In this document: positions 52,286 through 60,490 of the stretch, one piece after another
How positions within the stretch are numbered: the stretch's first letter is position 1
How the letters are laid out: each line of letters starts with the position of its first letter
Source: Sva-07 sp963715825
GTDB taxonomy: Bacteria; Actinomycetota; Acidimicrobiia; Acidimicrobiales; Ilumatobacteraceae
Assembly: GCA_963715825.1 (NCBI GenBank)
Contig: CAVQSI010000002.1
Span: 186,001-250,000 of the forward strand
Length of the DNA stretch: 64,000 bases
Direction of reading: 5' to 3'
The notes under the pieces: model-generated
Database searches by the model: none
The model's input: only the letters and a program-made list of their open reading frames with translations
Told to the model about the DNA's origin: nothing
Position numbers and translations under genes: made by a program

Positions 52286-53578
52286 ATGACCACGGCACCC
52301 CCCACCGCGCCGAACCGGCCCGAGGACGTCCTCGAACACATCGGCCCAGGAACCCAGATCATCGTTCCGCTCGGAAATGGCGAAGCAACGGCCGTCATGG
52401 AACAGATCGACGCCGCTGCGGCAGCAGGCGATCCCCGGATCGACGAGGTTCGGGTGCACCAGATGCATGCCCTCCACGACCGCCCGTACCTCCAGGGCGC
52501 GTACGGCACCCGACTCAAGCACATCTCGTACTTCCTGTCCCACGTGACGCGGCCGTACTTCAGCGTCGGCTCGATCGGGCTCGTCCCCGCCCACTTCTCC
52601 GAGGTGTACGCGCTCATGCGAATGCGTACCGACGACCCGTTGGTCATCGCCGCGGCATCGCCACCTGATCGCCACGGGTACTTCTCGCTGGGCGTGTCGT
52701 CCGACTACACCTCCAGCTTCATCGGGCGTGGCCGGTTCTTCCTCGAGGTCACCGATGCCATGCCGCGCACGTTCGGGCGCAACCAGATCCACGTGTCGCA
52801 GGTGGTCGGATGGTGCCGCAGCGACCGGCCGCTCATCGAGGTCGCCCCCGCCGCCCCCGGCGACACCGACTGCAAGATCGCGGCGCTGGTCGCCGAGCGA
52901 ATCCCGAACGGGGCGACCATCCAGACGGGCATCGGCGCCATCCCCAACGCCATCATGGCGTCGCTCACCGATCACAAGGACCTCGGCATCCACACCGAAC
53001 TGCTCTCCGACGGCGTGGTCGACCTCATGGAGTCCGGCGTCGTCAATGGCGTCCGCAAGCGCCTGAACCGCACCAAGGCGGTGGGCACGTTCGCACTCGG
53101 CACCGCGCGGCTGCACGAGTTCCTCCACGAGAACACCGCGATCGAGCTGCACGCCGTTCGCTACGTGAACGACCCTCGGATCATCGCCAACGAACGCAAC
53201 TTCGTGTCGGTCAACGCCACGCTCACCGTCGACTTCCTCGGCCAGTGCGCATCGGAGACGATCAGTGGTCAGTACTACTCGTCGTCGGGCGGCCAGAACG
53301 ACTTCGCCCGTGGCGCGGTGTACTCCGAAGGGGGCCAGGGGTTCGTCGTGCTGCACTCCACGACCTCCCGTGGCGACTCGCGCATCGTGCCGCAGCTCGC
53401 GGCCGGCGACGTGGTCACCACCCCGAAGAACACGGTTGACAAGATCGTCACCGAGTGGGGCGTCGCGGAACTGCGCGGCCGGTCGATCCGCGAGCGCACG
53501 AGGGCACTGATCGGCATTGCCCATCCCGACCATCGCGAGCAGCTGAGCGCGCAGGCGCGGGCGATCAACTATCTCTGA
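52286..53578 (+). CDS. Acetyl-CoA hydrolase/4-hydroxybutyrate CoA-transferase family
   Basis: This 430-aa class I-type CoA transferase has IGPGTQIIVPLGNGEATAVM, VRVHQMHALHDRPYLQ, IQTGIGAIPNAIMASLTDHK, LGIHTELLSDGVVDLMESG and SGQYYSSSGGQNDFARGAVY, followed by SRIVPQLAAGDVVTTPKNTV. The catalytic Glu is expected in IHTELLSDG. Length fits 4-hydroxybutyrate or butyrate:acetate CoA transferases. The 131-bp gap to ccdA holds nothing certain. Confidence 0.85.
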   Translation: MTTAPPTAPNRPEDVLEHIGPGTQIIVPLGNGEATAVMEQIDAAAAAGDPRIDEVRVHQMHALHDRPYLQGAYGTRLKHISYFLSHVTRPYFSVGSIGLVPAHFSEVYALMRMRTDDPLVIAAASPPDRHGYFSLGVSSDYTSSFIGRGRFFLEVTDAMPRTFGRNQIHVSQVVGWCRSDRPLIEVAPAAPGDTDCKIAALVAERIPNGATIQTGIGAIPNAIMASLTDHKDLGIHTELLSDGVVDLMESGVVNGVRKRLNRTKAVGTFALGTARLHEFLHENTAIELHAVRYVNDPRIIANERNFVSVNATLTVDFLGQCASETISGQYYSSSGGQNDFARGAVYSEGGQGFVVLHSTTSRGDSRIVPQLAAGDVVTTPKNTVDKIVTEWGVAELRGRSIRERTRALIGIAHPDHREQLSAQARAINYL

Positions 53579-53709
53579 ACCGCGAAGGTCACCCCGTCGT
53601 CGACGCGCCGAGAGGAGTCACCGACCGGCGTCGACCCCGTGAAGGTTGCCGTCGGCGATGAAGCGTTCGTCGGTTGCGGCGTACGTCAGGGTCGGCGCTG
53701 GTCGACGAG

Positions 53710-54591
53710 TCAGGCGGTGCCGGTGGACGAAGGCTCGTCGACGGGCGCTGACGGTCCGTCGATCTTGGCGTTCGGCCGCGACCAGGCGTACACCATTGCG
53801 CCGCCGACGACGGCGACCATGATCAGCCCGACGACCTGCCAGTGGTCGGTGAGGAACACCGTGGCCTGGGTCTGGCGCTCGAGGGCCCAGTCGGTGATCG
53901 GGTCGCCCTCTTCGAGGATGTCGACCCAGTAGAAGTACCACAGCAGATAGAACCCCGACAGGAGCACGAACACCGCCGCGATCCGATCGACGTACTGCAG
54001 GCTGCCGCGCAGCACCTTGAGCAGGCCGGTGTTCGCCGATGCCAACGCGATCGTCAGTGCGCTGACCAGCAGGGCCATCCCGGCGCCGTAGGCGAGCATG
54101 TTGCCGACGCCGGACACGACACCGTCGCGGCGGCTGGTGCTGAACACCGTGGCGATGAACAGCCCGATCGTGCAGCCGATCGACGCGACGGCGTAGGCGA
54201 TGCCGTACACGAACATGGCGCTCACGGTCTGCTTGGGTCCGCCACCACCGCCACCGGCGTCGAGCCGGGGCGTCATGAACGGCAGCTTGTAGCCGAACAG
54301 CATGGCGATGCCGAGCACGAGCAGCGCCACCCCGATCGCACCCGTCGCGTACTTGGCGTTCTCGTTGATCCAACTGGTGAAGTTGTACGAGACCACGCCG
54401 GCCACGAGGAACACCGACAGGAACCCGGCCGACACCGCGCCGCTGACGATGACCGCTCGGCGCATCGTGGCGCGCTGCGTGCCCGGCATCGCACCCTGCA
54501 TGCCGAGGAAGTACATCAGGTAGGTGGGAAGCAGGATGAACCCACAGGGGTTCACGGCGGCGACCATGCCGCGGATGAACGACAGGCTCAT
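53710..54591 (-). CDS. ccdA: CcdA-type thiol-disulfide membrane transporter
   Basis: This 293-aa protein has at least seven membrane helices. It starts SLSFIRGMVAAVNPCGFILL, with the first redox Cys in NPCG. The second is in AYAVASIGCTIGLFIAT (IGCT), so the electron-carrying pair is complete. It takes electrons from thioredoxin across the membrane to extracytoplasmic partners. The start overlaps the TlpA stop (ATGA), so the outer partner is the upstream TlpA protein. The last helix is followed by a tail rich in Pro/Ser. Confidence 0.88.
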   Translation of the reverse strand: MSLSFIRGMVAAVNPCGFILLPTYLMYFLGMQGAMPGTQRATMRRAVIVSGAVSAGFLSVFLVAGVVSYNFTSWINENAKYATGAIGVALLVLGIAMLFGYKLPFMTPRLDAGGGGGGPKQTVSAMFVYGIAYAVASIGCTIGLFIATVFSTSRRDGVVSGVGNMLAYGAGMALLVSALTIALASANTGLLKVLRGSLQYVDRIAAVFVLLSGFYLLWYFYWVDILEEGDPITDWALERQTQATVFLTDHWQVVGLIMVAVVGGAMVYAWSRPNAKIDGPSAPVDEPSSTGTA

Positions 54592-55184
54592 GCGTTGGCC
54601 TCGTCGATGGTGAGCAGGTCGGCGATCTCGGCGCGGAGTTCGTCGGCGTCGAGGGCGCCGGTCTGCTCGACGATCGTGCCGTCGGACGTGACGAACAGGG
54701 TGATCGGCATCGCCGTGGCGCCGATGGCGTCGGCGAGTTCGGCGAACTCGTCGCGGAACAGGTCGTATTCGACGCCTCGCTCCCCGGCGAAGCGTTCCAT
54801 CACCTCGAGCGAGTCGAGCGTGTTGACGCCGATGAAGCGGACGTCGTCGGTCTCGGCGTCGACCTCGGCGAAGTCGGGCAGTTCTTTGGCACACGGCGGA
54901 CACGTCGAGTACCAGAGGTTCACCACCAGTGGCTCGCCAACCATCTCACCGGTCGTGACCTCGCTGTCGTCCCGATCGATGAGGACGACGTCGGGGAACG
55001 GATCGCCCTGGACGTCGTCGTTGCCGAGCCCGTCGTTGGGGAACGTGATCACCGATTGAGGGTCCTGCAGTGTGGCGTCGAACGCCGGGGCGTCGCCGTC
55101 CGAGCTCTGAACCCAGATGACGACGCCGATCACCGCCACGGCGACGAGCAGCGATCCGACGAGGAGTCGCGGACGGATGTTCAC
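54588..55184 (-). CDS. TlpA/ResA-type membrane-anchored thioredoxin
   Basis: This 198-aa protein has an N-terminal anchor (RLLVGSLLVAVAVIGVVIWV) and a thioredoxin fold with active site WYSTCPPCAKELPDF. The structural cis-Pro is in TAMPITLFVTSDG. Such proteins keep haem-binding or other exported thiols reduced. The GTG at 55184 gives a clean signal anchor; a GTG 33 bp upstream is possible. The stop overlaps ccdA, making a CcdA-TlpA redox relay. No cytochrome c maturation gene (ccmF/ResB) is in the window. Confidence 0.85.
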   Translation of the reverse strand: MNIRPRLLVGSLLVAVAVIGVVIWVQSSDGDAPAFDATLQDPQSVITFPNDGLGNDDVQGDPFPDVVLIDRDDSEVTTGEMVGEPLVVNLWYSTCPPCAKELPDFAEVDAETDDVRFIGVNTLDSLEVMERFAGERGVEYDLFRDEFAELADAIGATAMPITLFVTSDGTIVEQTGALDADELRAEIADLLTIDEANA

Positions 55185-55273
55185 GCCTTCGAGGCTACTG
55201 ACGCGGGTCGCGCCCACCGATTCGCCCCCGGAGTTGTTCGCATTCGTTCACCAGCCCACTGACCGCATCCCCC

Positions 55274-55335
55274 ACCCCCGTTTGCGTGGCGTTTTCGGCG
55301 GACCGGGTCGCCGAAAACGCAGCGCAAACGGGGGT
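55274..55335. repeat. Intergenic palindromic repeat, copy 3
   Basis: The left arm ACCCCCGTTTGCG.. (55274-55300) and right arm (55309-55335) are 27-bp inverted copies with 2 mismatches around an 8-nt loop GACCGGGT. It is the strongest copy of the family. It lies between the whiB stop and the TlpA start, so it could also terminate whiB. Confidence 0.7.
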
Positions 55336-55344
55336 TTCGGGGGC

Positions 55345-55800
55345 TCAGGCGACGGCGACGGGGATCTCGACGGGGCCGAGCTCGTCGATCACCATCTCCG
55401 GGCGCGGGTGCTTGGGCGGGCGCCCGCACGGCCGCTTGTTGGCGATGATCCGGCCGCCCGAGAGCAGCTCGCCGCCCCACACGCCCCACGGCTCCTCACG
55501 TTCGAGGGCGCCGGCGAGGCAGTCGGCCTGCAGGGGGCACAGGCCGCACATCGCCTTGGCGCGTGCGATGTCGATCACGTTGTCGGAGAAGAACAGCGCG
55601 CTGAGGGTGCCGTGGCCGTCCGCGCAGCGAGCGACCGGTCGTCGCACCGGTTCGTCGCCGGGCGGTCTCGGACTGTCCGGTTCTCGCGGCTCGAGCAAGG
55701 CCGAGTCGTGCGGGTCGATGAGCGTGGAGTGGTACATGGTGTGGTCCTGTTCGAAGTCGTTGCGGGCGGTGAGGTCGTTGGAGGAGTCCAAGAGGGTCAT
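55345..55800 (-). CDS. WhiB-family Fe-S transcription factor
   Basis: This 151-aa protein has the four WhiB cysteines: ARCADGHGTLSALFF (first), AKAMCGLCPLQADCLAGALE (CxxC and the fourth). The helix motif EPWGVWGGELLSGG follows, and a basic tail (KRPCGRPPKHPRPEM) binds DNA. WhiB proteins sense NO, O2 or redox via a 4Fe-4S cluster and work with sigma factors. The N-terminal ~55 residues are acidic and of unknown use. The start at 55800 has GAAAGG upstream. The leader (55801-55870) holds tandem TGGGTGCTGGATGG-like repeats. Confidence 0.85.
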   Translation of the reverse strand: MTLLDSSNDLTARNDFEQDHTMYHSTLIDPHDSALLEPREPDSPRPPGDEPVRRPVARCADGHGTLSALFFSDNVIDIARAKAMCGLCPLQADCLAGALEREEPWGVWGGELLSGGRIIANKRPCGRPPKHPRPEMVIDELGPVEIPVAVA

Positions 55801-55861
55801 GGTCGGTGCCTTTCGGGTGGGTGCTGGATGGGTGATTGGGTGCTGGATGGATGGATGGGTC

Positions 55862-55903
55862 GGAAAAACCAAAGAGGCCGCCGGGTCGGAACCCGGCGGC
55901 CTC
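55862..55903 (-). terminator. Strong intrinsic terminator
   Basis: A perfect 13-bp stem GAGGCCGCCGGGT / ACCCGGCGGCCTC (55874-55903) with a 4-nt loop is followed on the minus strand by TTTGGTTTTT. This is the clearest Rho-independent terminator in the window. It ends the 74-aa gene upstream and separates it from whiB. Confidence 0.9.
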
Positions 55904-55927
55904 GTGAGAGGTGATCTGACGTTGGTG

Positions 55928-56152
55928 TTACGTCAGAACTCCTACGAAGGAGCCGGGGCCGAGTCGCTTGGAGCCGGTGGTGTTGCCAGTGGTCGGGTTG
56001 TGCTCGGTCGACATGTGGTCGCCGCACGCCCAGTTGCCCCCGAAGTTCGGGTCCTGGAGCGAGCCGGTCGACACCGAGAACAGTCCCGTGTGGACACCGG
56101 CGTACGGGCGCGGCGAAGCCGAGCGGATGGTGGCGGTGGGCGTGATGCTCAT
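55928..56152 (-). CDS. 74-aa orphan protein, Gly/Thr/Ser/Asn-rich
   Basis: The ATG at 56152 has AGAGGA 6 nt upstream. The protein begins MSITPTATIRSASPRPYAG, has a middle VSTGSLQDPNFGGNWACGDH with a single Cys, and ends LGPGSFVGVLT. I recognise no family. A strong terminator follows 24 bp after the stop, so it is its own transcription unit. The composition (small residues, few charges) differs from neighbours. It might be a secreted, structural or regulatory peptide, but no signal peptide is visible. Confidence 0.6.
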   Translation of the reverse strand: MSITPTATIRSASPRPYAGVHTGLFSVSTGSLQDPNFGGNWACGDHMSTEHNPTTGNTTGSKRLGPGSFVGVLT

Positions 56153-56313
56153 CGTTGATCCTCTCGTCTCGTCGTGTCGTGGGCGCCGAAGTGCTGACCC
56201 GGATCGCTACACAACCACGTCGGCGGTGTGCAGGTCAAGGGAGTTTCTCGTTCGACACCGAAATTCGTTCGCGCACATTGGCCGGACCCGGCCGCGCCGA
56301 CAAGAGTGACGGG

Positions 56314-57375
56314 GTGGATCTCGCGTTGTTCGGCGTCGGTTGGATCCTCGGCTGGCTGTTGCTGTGGCGCCTTCGGCCGTTGCCGCAAGCCGAGCCCGAT
56401 CCGGCGGGCTCCCCGACCGATCGGGCGTCGATCGCCGTGGTGGTGCCGGCACGCAACGAGGCTGCGGCGCTTCCGCATCTGTTGCCCGGGCTGGCGGCGC
56501 AGTTGCGCCCGGGTGACGAGCTCGTGGTCGTCGACGACCAGTCGACCGACGCCACTGCGGCGGTGGCGGCGCACCTCGGCGCCCGGGTGGTCCACCCACC
56601 GCCACTCCCAGACGGCTGGCTCGGCAAGCCGCATGCGTGCTGGACGGGCGCGACGTCGACGTCGGCTCCCGTGCTGCTGTTCGTCGACGCCGACGTCCGC
56701 CCGGCCCCCGGCCTGCTCGACCGTGTGGCGCTCGCCGCGTCGCGCCAGCCGGACGCGGTCATCTCCGTGCAGCCGTGGCACGACACGGGTTCGTGGGTCG
56801 AGCAGGCGAGCCTGCTCGCCAACGTGACCGCCCTGATGGGATCGGGCGGTTTCACCGTGGCGGGATCGCGGCTCGCGCCGACGGTGGCGTTCGGTCCCGT
56901 CCTTGCGGTCGGGCGGGACACCTACGACGCCGTCGGTGGCCATACTGCGGTGCGCACGATGCACACCGAGGACATCGGTCTCGCCCGCGTGGTCGGTCGG
57001 TCGTCGTTGTACACCGGCCGGCCCGACACGTCGTTTCGCATGTATCCGGCAGGACTTCGCGAGCTCGTGCAGGGGTGGACGCGCAGCATCGCCACCGGCG
57101 CCCGCTTCACCCCGTGGTGGTTGTCGATCGCCGTGGCGCTGTGGGTGTGGTCGCTGGCGGGAGGCTGGCTGGCCGAGCCGTTCGTGTATCCGTTGAGCGC
57201 TGTGCAGTTCTGGGTGCTCGGACGTCGAGCGGGTTCGATGCACCCACTCACGGCCCTGCTGTACCCGCTGGCGGTCGCCGTGTTCGTGGTGATCTTCCTG
57301 CGCAGCCTGTTCGCCATGGTGTTCCGGCGCGACGTGACCTGGAAACAGCGCTCGGTCGCCGCCCGCCCCGACTGA
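56314..57375 (+). CDS. Membrane glycosyltransferase, GT2 family
   Basis: This 353-aa protein has an N-terminal TM (LALFGVGWILGWLLLW), then a GT-A fold: IAVVVPARNEAAALPHLLPG, ELVVVDDQSTDATAAVA (nucleotide-sugar Asp), VLLFVDADVRPAPGLLDRV (DxD metal site), GPVLAVGRDTYDAVGGH and HTEDIGLARVVGR (the ED acceptor motif). Two to three C-terminal TM helices (about 265-340) follow. It resembles GT2 enzymes that act on carotenoid or lipid acceptors (CrtQ-like). The GTG at 56314 was chosen because it begins the first TM; the frame is open further upstream. Confidence 0.85.
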   Translation: MDLALFGVGWILGWLLLWRLRPLPQAEPDPAGSPTDRASIAVVVPARNEAAALPHLLPGLAAQLRPGDELVVVDDQSTDATAAVAAHLGARVVHPPPLPDGWLGKPHACWTGATSTSAPVLLFVDADVRPAPGLLDRVALAASRQPDAVISVQPWHDTGSWVEQASLLANVTALMGSGGFTVAGSRLAPTVAFGPVLAVGRDTYDAVGGHTAVRTMHTEDIGLARVVGRSSLYTGRPDTSFRMYPAGLRELVQGWTRSIATGARFTPWWLSIAVALWVWSLAGGWLAEPFVYPLSAVQFWVLGRRAGSMHPLTALLYPLAVAVFVVIFLRSLFAMVFRRDVTWKQRSVAARPD

Positions 57376-57381
57376 GTCGGG

Positions 57382-58356
57382 TCAGAGATCGATCAGGATC
57401 TTGCCGACGTTCGCGTTGGCTTCCATGTGGCGGTGGGCGTCGGCAATGTCGGCGAAGGCGTAGCGCGAGTCGACCACCGGGCGCAGCGCACCGCTGTCGA
57501 ACAGGGGGAGCACTTCGTCGATGAAGCGTTGGCTGAGCGCCAGCTTGCGTTCGACCGGACGGGCCCGCAGCGTGGTGCCGATCCACGTGATGCGCTTCGA
57601 CAGGATCAGGCCGACGTTGACCGAGGCGTTGCCGCCGCCCATCAGGCCGACCTGCACGATGGTGCCGTCCATTCTGACGGCCTTCAGGTTCCGATCGGTC
57701 TCCTCGCCGCCGATCACGTCGAGCACGACGTCGACGCCGCCGGGGACGGCATCGCCGAGCGCGCCGAGCCAGTCGGACGGGCTGCGTTCGAGCACGACAT
57801 CGGCGCCCAACTCGCGGCAGGCGTCGACCTTGCCGGCCGAGCACGTGACGGCGATACGGGCACCGATCGCCTTCGCGATCTGGATGCCGGCGGTGCCGAC
57901 ACCCGAGGCGCCCGCGTGGACCAGCGCCCAGCGACCGCTGGTGAGGCCGCCCTGCACGACGAGCGCATCCCAGGCGGTGAGGAAGACCTCCGGAACCGCC
58001 GCGGCGTCGATCGAGGGGATCGAGGCGGGAACGGGCAGTGCCTGTCGTGCGTGCGTGACGACCTGCTCGGCGTAGCAGCCGCCGGCCTCGATGCCCATCG
58101 CCCGGTCGCCGACCGACCATCCGGTGACGTCGGCGCCCACCGCGGACACGACACCGGCGTACTCGAGGCCGGGGATTTCGATGGGATGGTTGCGTGGATC
58201 GGGATACATGCCCATCCGCTGCAGGATGTCGGCACGGTTGATGGCGGTGTGTTCGACGTCGACGACGATGTCGTCACGGCCGGGCGTGGGCCCGTCGACC
58301 TCCTCGATCGTCAACACCTCGGGGCCACCATGGGAACGAAGAACCACTGCGCGCAT
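57382..58356 (-). CDS. NADPH:quinone oxidoreductase (zinc-free MDR, PIG3-like)
   Basis: This 324-aa protein is of the medium-chain reductase superfamily. It has ILQRMGMYPDPRNHPIEIPG, LEYAGVVSAVGADVTGWSVG, VPEVFLTAWDALV and the NADP loop ALVHAGASGVGTAGIQIAKA, with VTCSAGKVDACRELGAD. No zinc-ligand Cys set is present, so it is a quinone reductase rather than an alcohol dehydrogenase. The start codon lies inside a perfect inverted repeat (58355-58384), with no clear ribosome site. It converges on the glycosyltransferase with a 6-bp gap. Confidence 0.9.
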   Translation of the reverse strand: MRAVVLRSHGGPEVLTIEEVDGPTPGRDDIVVDVEHTAINRADILQRMGMYPDPRNHPIEIPGLEYAGVVSAVGADVTGWSVGDRAMGIEAGGCYAEQVVTHARQALPVPASIPSIDAAAVPEVFLTAWDALVVQGGLTSGRWALVHAGASGVGTAGIQIAKAIGARIAVTCSAGKVDACRELGADVVLERSPSDWLGALGDAVPGGVDVVLDVIGGEETDRNLKAVRMDGTIVQVGLMGGGNASVNVGLILSKRITWIGTTLRARPVERKLALSQRFIDEVLPLFDSGALRPVVDSRYAFADIADAHRHMEANANVGKILIDL

Positions 58357-58384
58357 CTGCCGGAACCTATCGGTTCCGGCAGAT
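58355..58384. promoter_or_regulatory. Perfect 13-bp inverted repeat overlapping a start codon
   Basis: ATCTGCCGGAACC-TATC-GGTTCCGGCAGAT spans 58355-58384 and includes two bases of the quinone reductase ATG. As RNA it would fold into a hairpin that buries the start; as DNA it is a 30-bp palindromic operator. It could also be the promoter-proximal site of a redox repressor. Confidence 0.65.
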
Positions 58385-58434
58385 GGCAGGAGGTCCGGGG
58401 ATTGGAGAACCCGGCCTCGGATCTGTGGTGATCG

Positions 58435-59173
58435 TCAGTGACGGCGGGCCAACGTGAGGGCTCCTCCGCCGAGCAGCATCATCCCGAGTGCCGTCAGCGC
58501 GATCGGCAGGGTCTCACCGGTCGGCCCGGTCGCCGGCATCGTGCCGGTCGGCGAGCCGCTCGCGGTGTCGCCACCGCCGGCCGGCGGCAGGGCACCTTGG
58601 TCGATGGTGGTGGTCGGCGCCACTCCCGGCGCAGCCGTCGTCGTGGTCGCACCGGGTGCGGTCGTCGTCGGTGGTGTCACCGGGCACGGTCGGCGCAGTG
58701 GTGTCGGTCGGCGGCTCGGTCGTGGTGGTCGGCGGCTCGGTCGGGGCCGGCGCGGCGTAGCTCGCGGTGATCACGCAGCGCGCCGGTCCGCCGCCACCCT
58801 GGCCAGTGCCGTCGATGATGAAGTCGGGGCGATTCGGACCCGCTGCCGGCCTGCGACGTACAGATGGCTCGTGTCGGTGATCGTGTACGCCGCATCAGCC
58901 ACGGATGGCGAGATGAGGTAGGACCCGGCCGGCAACGTGAACGTCTGCGGCGTCGCTTGTCCGGTGCCGGTGAGCACGCTCTCGCCGGAGCTCTGACGGG
59001 TGACGACGAACGTCACCGCGCTGGGGAGCCCGCCGGAATCGCCGGTCACGACCACCTCGACGGTCAACGGACCTGGTAGCACCCTGGGCGGACGCGACGG
59101 CCGGGAACGCGGCGACTCCGATGGCGGCCGCGGCGATGGCGACTCCTCGGACGGCTCTTCGAACGCTGACCAT
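58435..59173 (-). pseudogene. Secreted Thr/Pro-rich surface protein with C-terminal sorting-like signal, frameshifted
   Basis: From ATG 59173 a signal peptide (GVAIAAAAIGVAAFPAVASA) is followed by three frame changes, near 59080, 58850 and 58680. Read together they give a beta-rich part (TVEVVVTGDSGGLPSAVTFV), then DFIIDGTGQGGGGPARCVIT, a Thr/Pro linker (PTEPPTTTTEPPTDTTAPT) and an end with MPATG, a hydrophobic helix and ARRH, like an LPXTG-type wall or membrane anchor. The shifts lie beside GGG or CCC runs, as in assembly errors, but real decay is possible. If repaired it is about 245 aa. Confidence 0.65.
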
Positions 59174-59247
59174 GATGGACTCCTGACCTCGATCTCTCGA
59201 GATCAACGGTACCCCCGCGGGTATTTCCGGGGAGGAGTCCTTGGTCC

Positions 59248-59838
59248 CTAATCGTCGACCGACTCCGCCACGGGGTCCTCAGCCGTGGCCGTCGGGCTCG
59301 GCACGAACACGTGCTCGCGGTAGTACGCCATCTCCCGGATCGACTCGCGGATGTCGTCGAGCGCCCGATGGGAGCCGTGGCCGCGTGGACGATCCGCGTC
59401 GACGCCGGGATACCAGCGCTTGACGAGTTCCTTCACGCTCGACACGTCGATCGATCGGTAGTGCAGGTGGTTCTCGATGTCGGGCAGGTACGCGGCAAGG
59501 AACCGGCGATCGGTGCCGATGGAGTTCCCGCACAACGGCACGCTCGCCGGCTCCGGCACGTGCAGTTTGATGAACTCGAGCGTCGCTGCACCGGCCGCCT
59601 CCAAGCTGATCTCGGACGCCTTGATCTGCTCGAGCAGCCCGGACTTGGTGTGCATGTCGACCACGAACGGGTCCATCCTCGCCAGGACGTCGTCGGGCTG
59701 GTGCACCACCAGATCGGGTCCCTCGGCGATGATCGTGAGGTCGTCGTCGGTCACGATCGTCGCGATTTCCACGATCACGTCGGACGTGTGATCGAGTCCG
59801 GTCATCTCCAGGTCCATCCACACCAACATCGACATCAC
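59248..59838 (-). CDS. orn: Oligoribonuclease
   Basis: This 196-aa DEDDh exonuclease degrades 2-5 nt RNA and, in actinobacteria, pGpG from c-di-GMP turnover. The first motif is LVWMDLEMTGLD (D-x-E) near the N-terminus, the second Asp is in GNSIGTDRRFLAAYLPDIEN, and the last is in HGSHRALDDIRESIREM (H-x4-D). The N-terminus has several in-frame ATGs (59838, 59835, 59829), and family length does not decide. The gene is divergent from the + strand gene at 59870 (31 bp). Confidence 0.93.
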   Translation of the reverse strand: MMSMLVWMDLEMTGLDHTSDVIVEIATIVTDDDLTIIAEGPDLVVHQPDDVLARMDPFVVDMHTKSGLLEQIKASEISLEAAGAATLEFIKLHVPEPASVPLCGNSIGTDRRFLAAYLPDIENHLHYRSIDVSSVKELVKRWYPGVDADRPRGHGSHRALDDIRESIREMAYYREHVFVPSPTATAEDPVAESVDD

Positions 59839-59869
59839 TGTAGGGCCGAGTTGCTGCGATCATGGGGCG

Positions 59870-60490
59870 ATGTCCGCCTTCGCCGCCCTCCTCGCGCAGC
59901 CGGGCGTCGAGGAGGTGAGCGAGTTGCGTGGCCGTGTCGGATTCATGGCGTACCACGGCGGCGCGTTGGAGGCCATGACCGACGTGATCGCCCGTCAGGC
60001 CGCCGAGCTGGCCGATGCCTCGTGCTACAGCGTCATCCAGCCGCCCGGCATGCGCGACCACCTTCCCTCGATCCAGGTCAACCCGGACGAGTCCGCAGCG
60101 CTGGCGCACTTCGTCGACCACGTCGACATCGTGATCACCGTGCACGGCTACGGGCGGCGCGGGCTGTTCGGCTCGCTGCTCCTGGGTGGCGCCAATCGTC
60201 CCTTCGCCGAGCACGTCGGCCGATCGTTGCGGCGCACGCTGCCCGCCTACGACATCCGCACCGAGATCGACACGATCCCGCAGCAACTGCGAGGGCTGCA
60301 TCCTGCGAACCCGGTCAACCTGCCCCGCGACGGCGGCGTGCAGATCGAGCTGCCGCCACGGGTACGTGGATCGAGTCCGCTGTGGTGGGACTGGGAGGGC
60401 CCGGGGCTCACCCCGCACACCGAGTCGCTGATCGCCGGGCTCGCCGACGCCGCGACGTCGTGGACCACCCCGAACGCCTCAGACGGGTAG
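59870..60490 (+). CDS. Poly-gamma-glutamate hydrolase family protein (YjqB-like)
   Basis: This 206-aa protein has IVITVHGYGRRGLFGSLLLG, then LRRTLPAYDIRTEIDTIPQQ and NPVNLPRDGGVQIELPPRVR. This is the pattern of the PF05908 family (phage gamma-PGA hydrolase-like, zinc peptidase fold). The zinc ligands of the fold are expected among His in VHGYG and YHGG (GFMAYHGGALEAMTD) and Glu in QIELP. No signal peptide is visible, so a cytoplasmic role is likely. It overlaps the histidine kinase gene tail by 12 bp. Confidence 0.75.
   Translation: MSAFAALLAQPGVEEVSELRGRVGFMAYHGGALEAMTDVIARQAAELADASCYSVIQPPGMRDHLPSIQVNPDESAALAHFVDHVDIVITVHGYGRRGLFGSLLLGGANRPFAEHVGRSLRRTLPAYDIRTEIDTIPQQLRGLHPANPVNLPRDGGVQIELPPRVRGSSPLWWDWEGPGLTPHTESLIAGLADAATSWTTPNASDG

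Noticed and set aside
53618..53690. Short minus-strand stretch reading TLTYAATDERFIADGNLHG between the CoA-transferase and ccdA
   Set aside because: It is too short, has no start, and has no recognisable family. Chance is likely.
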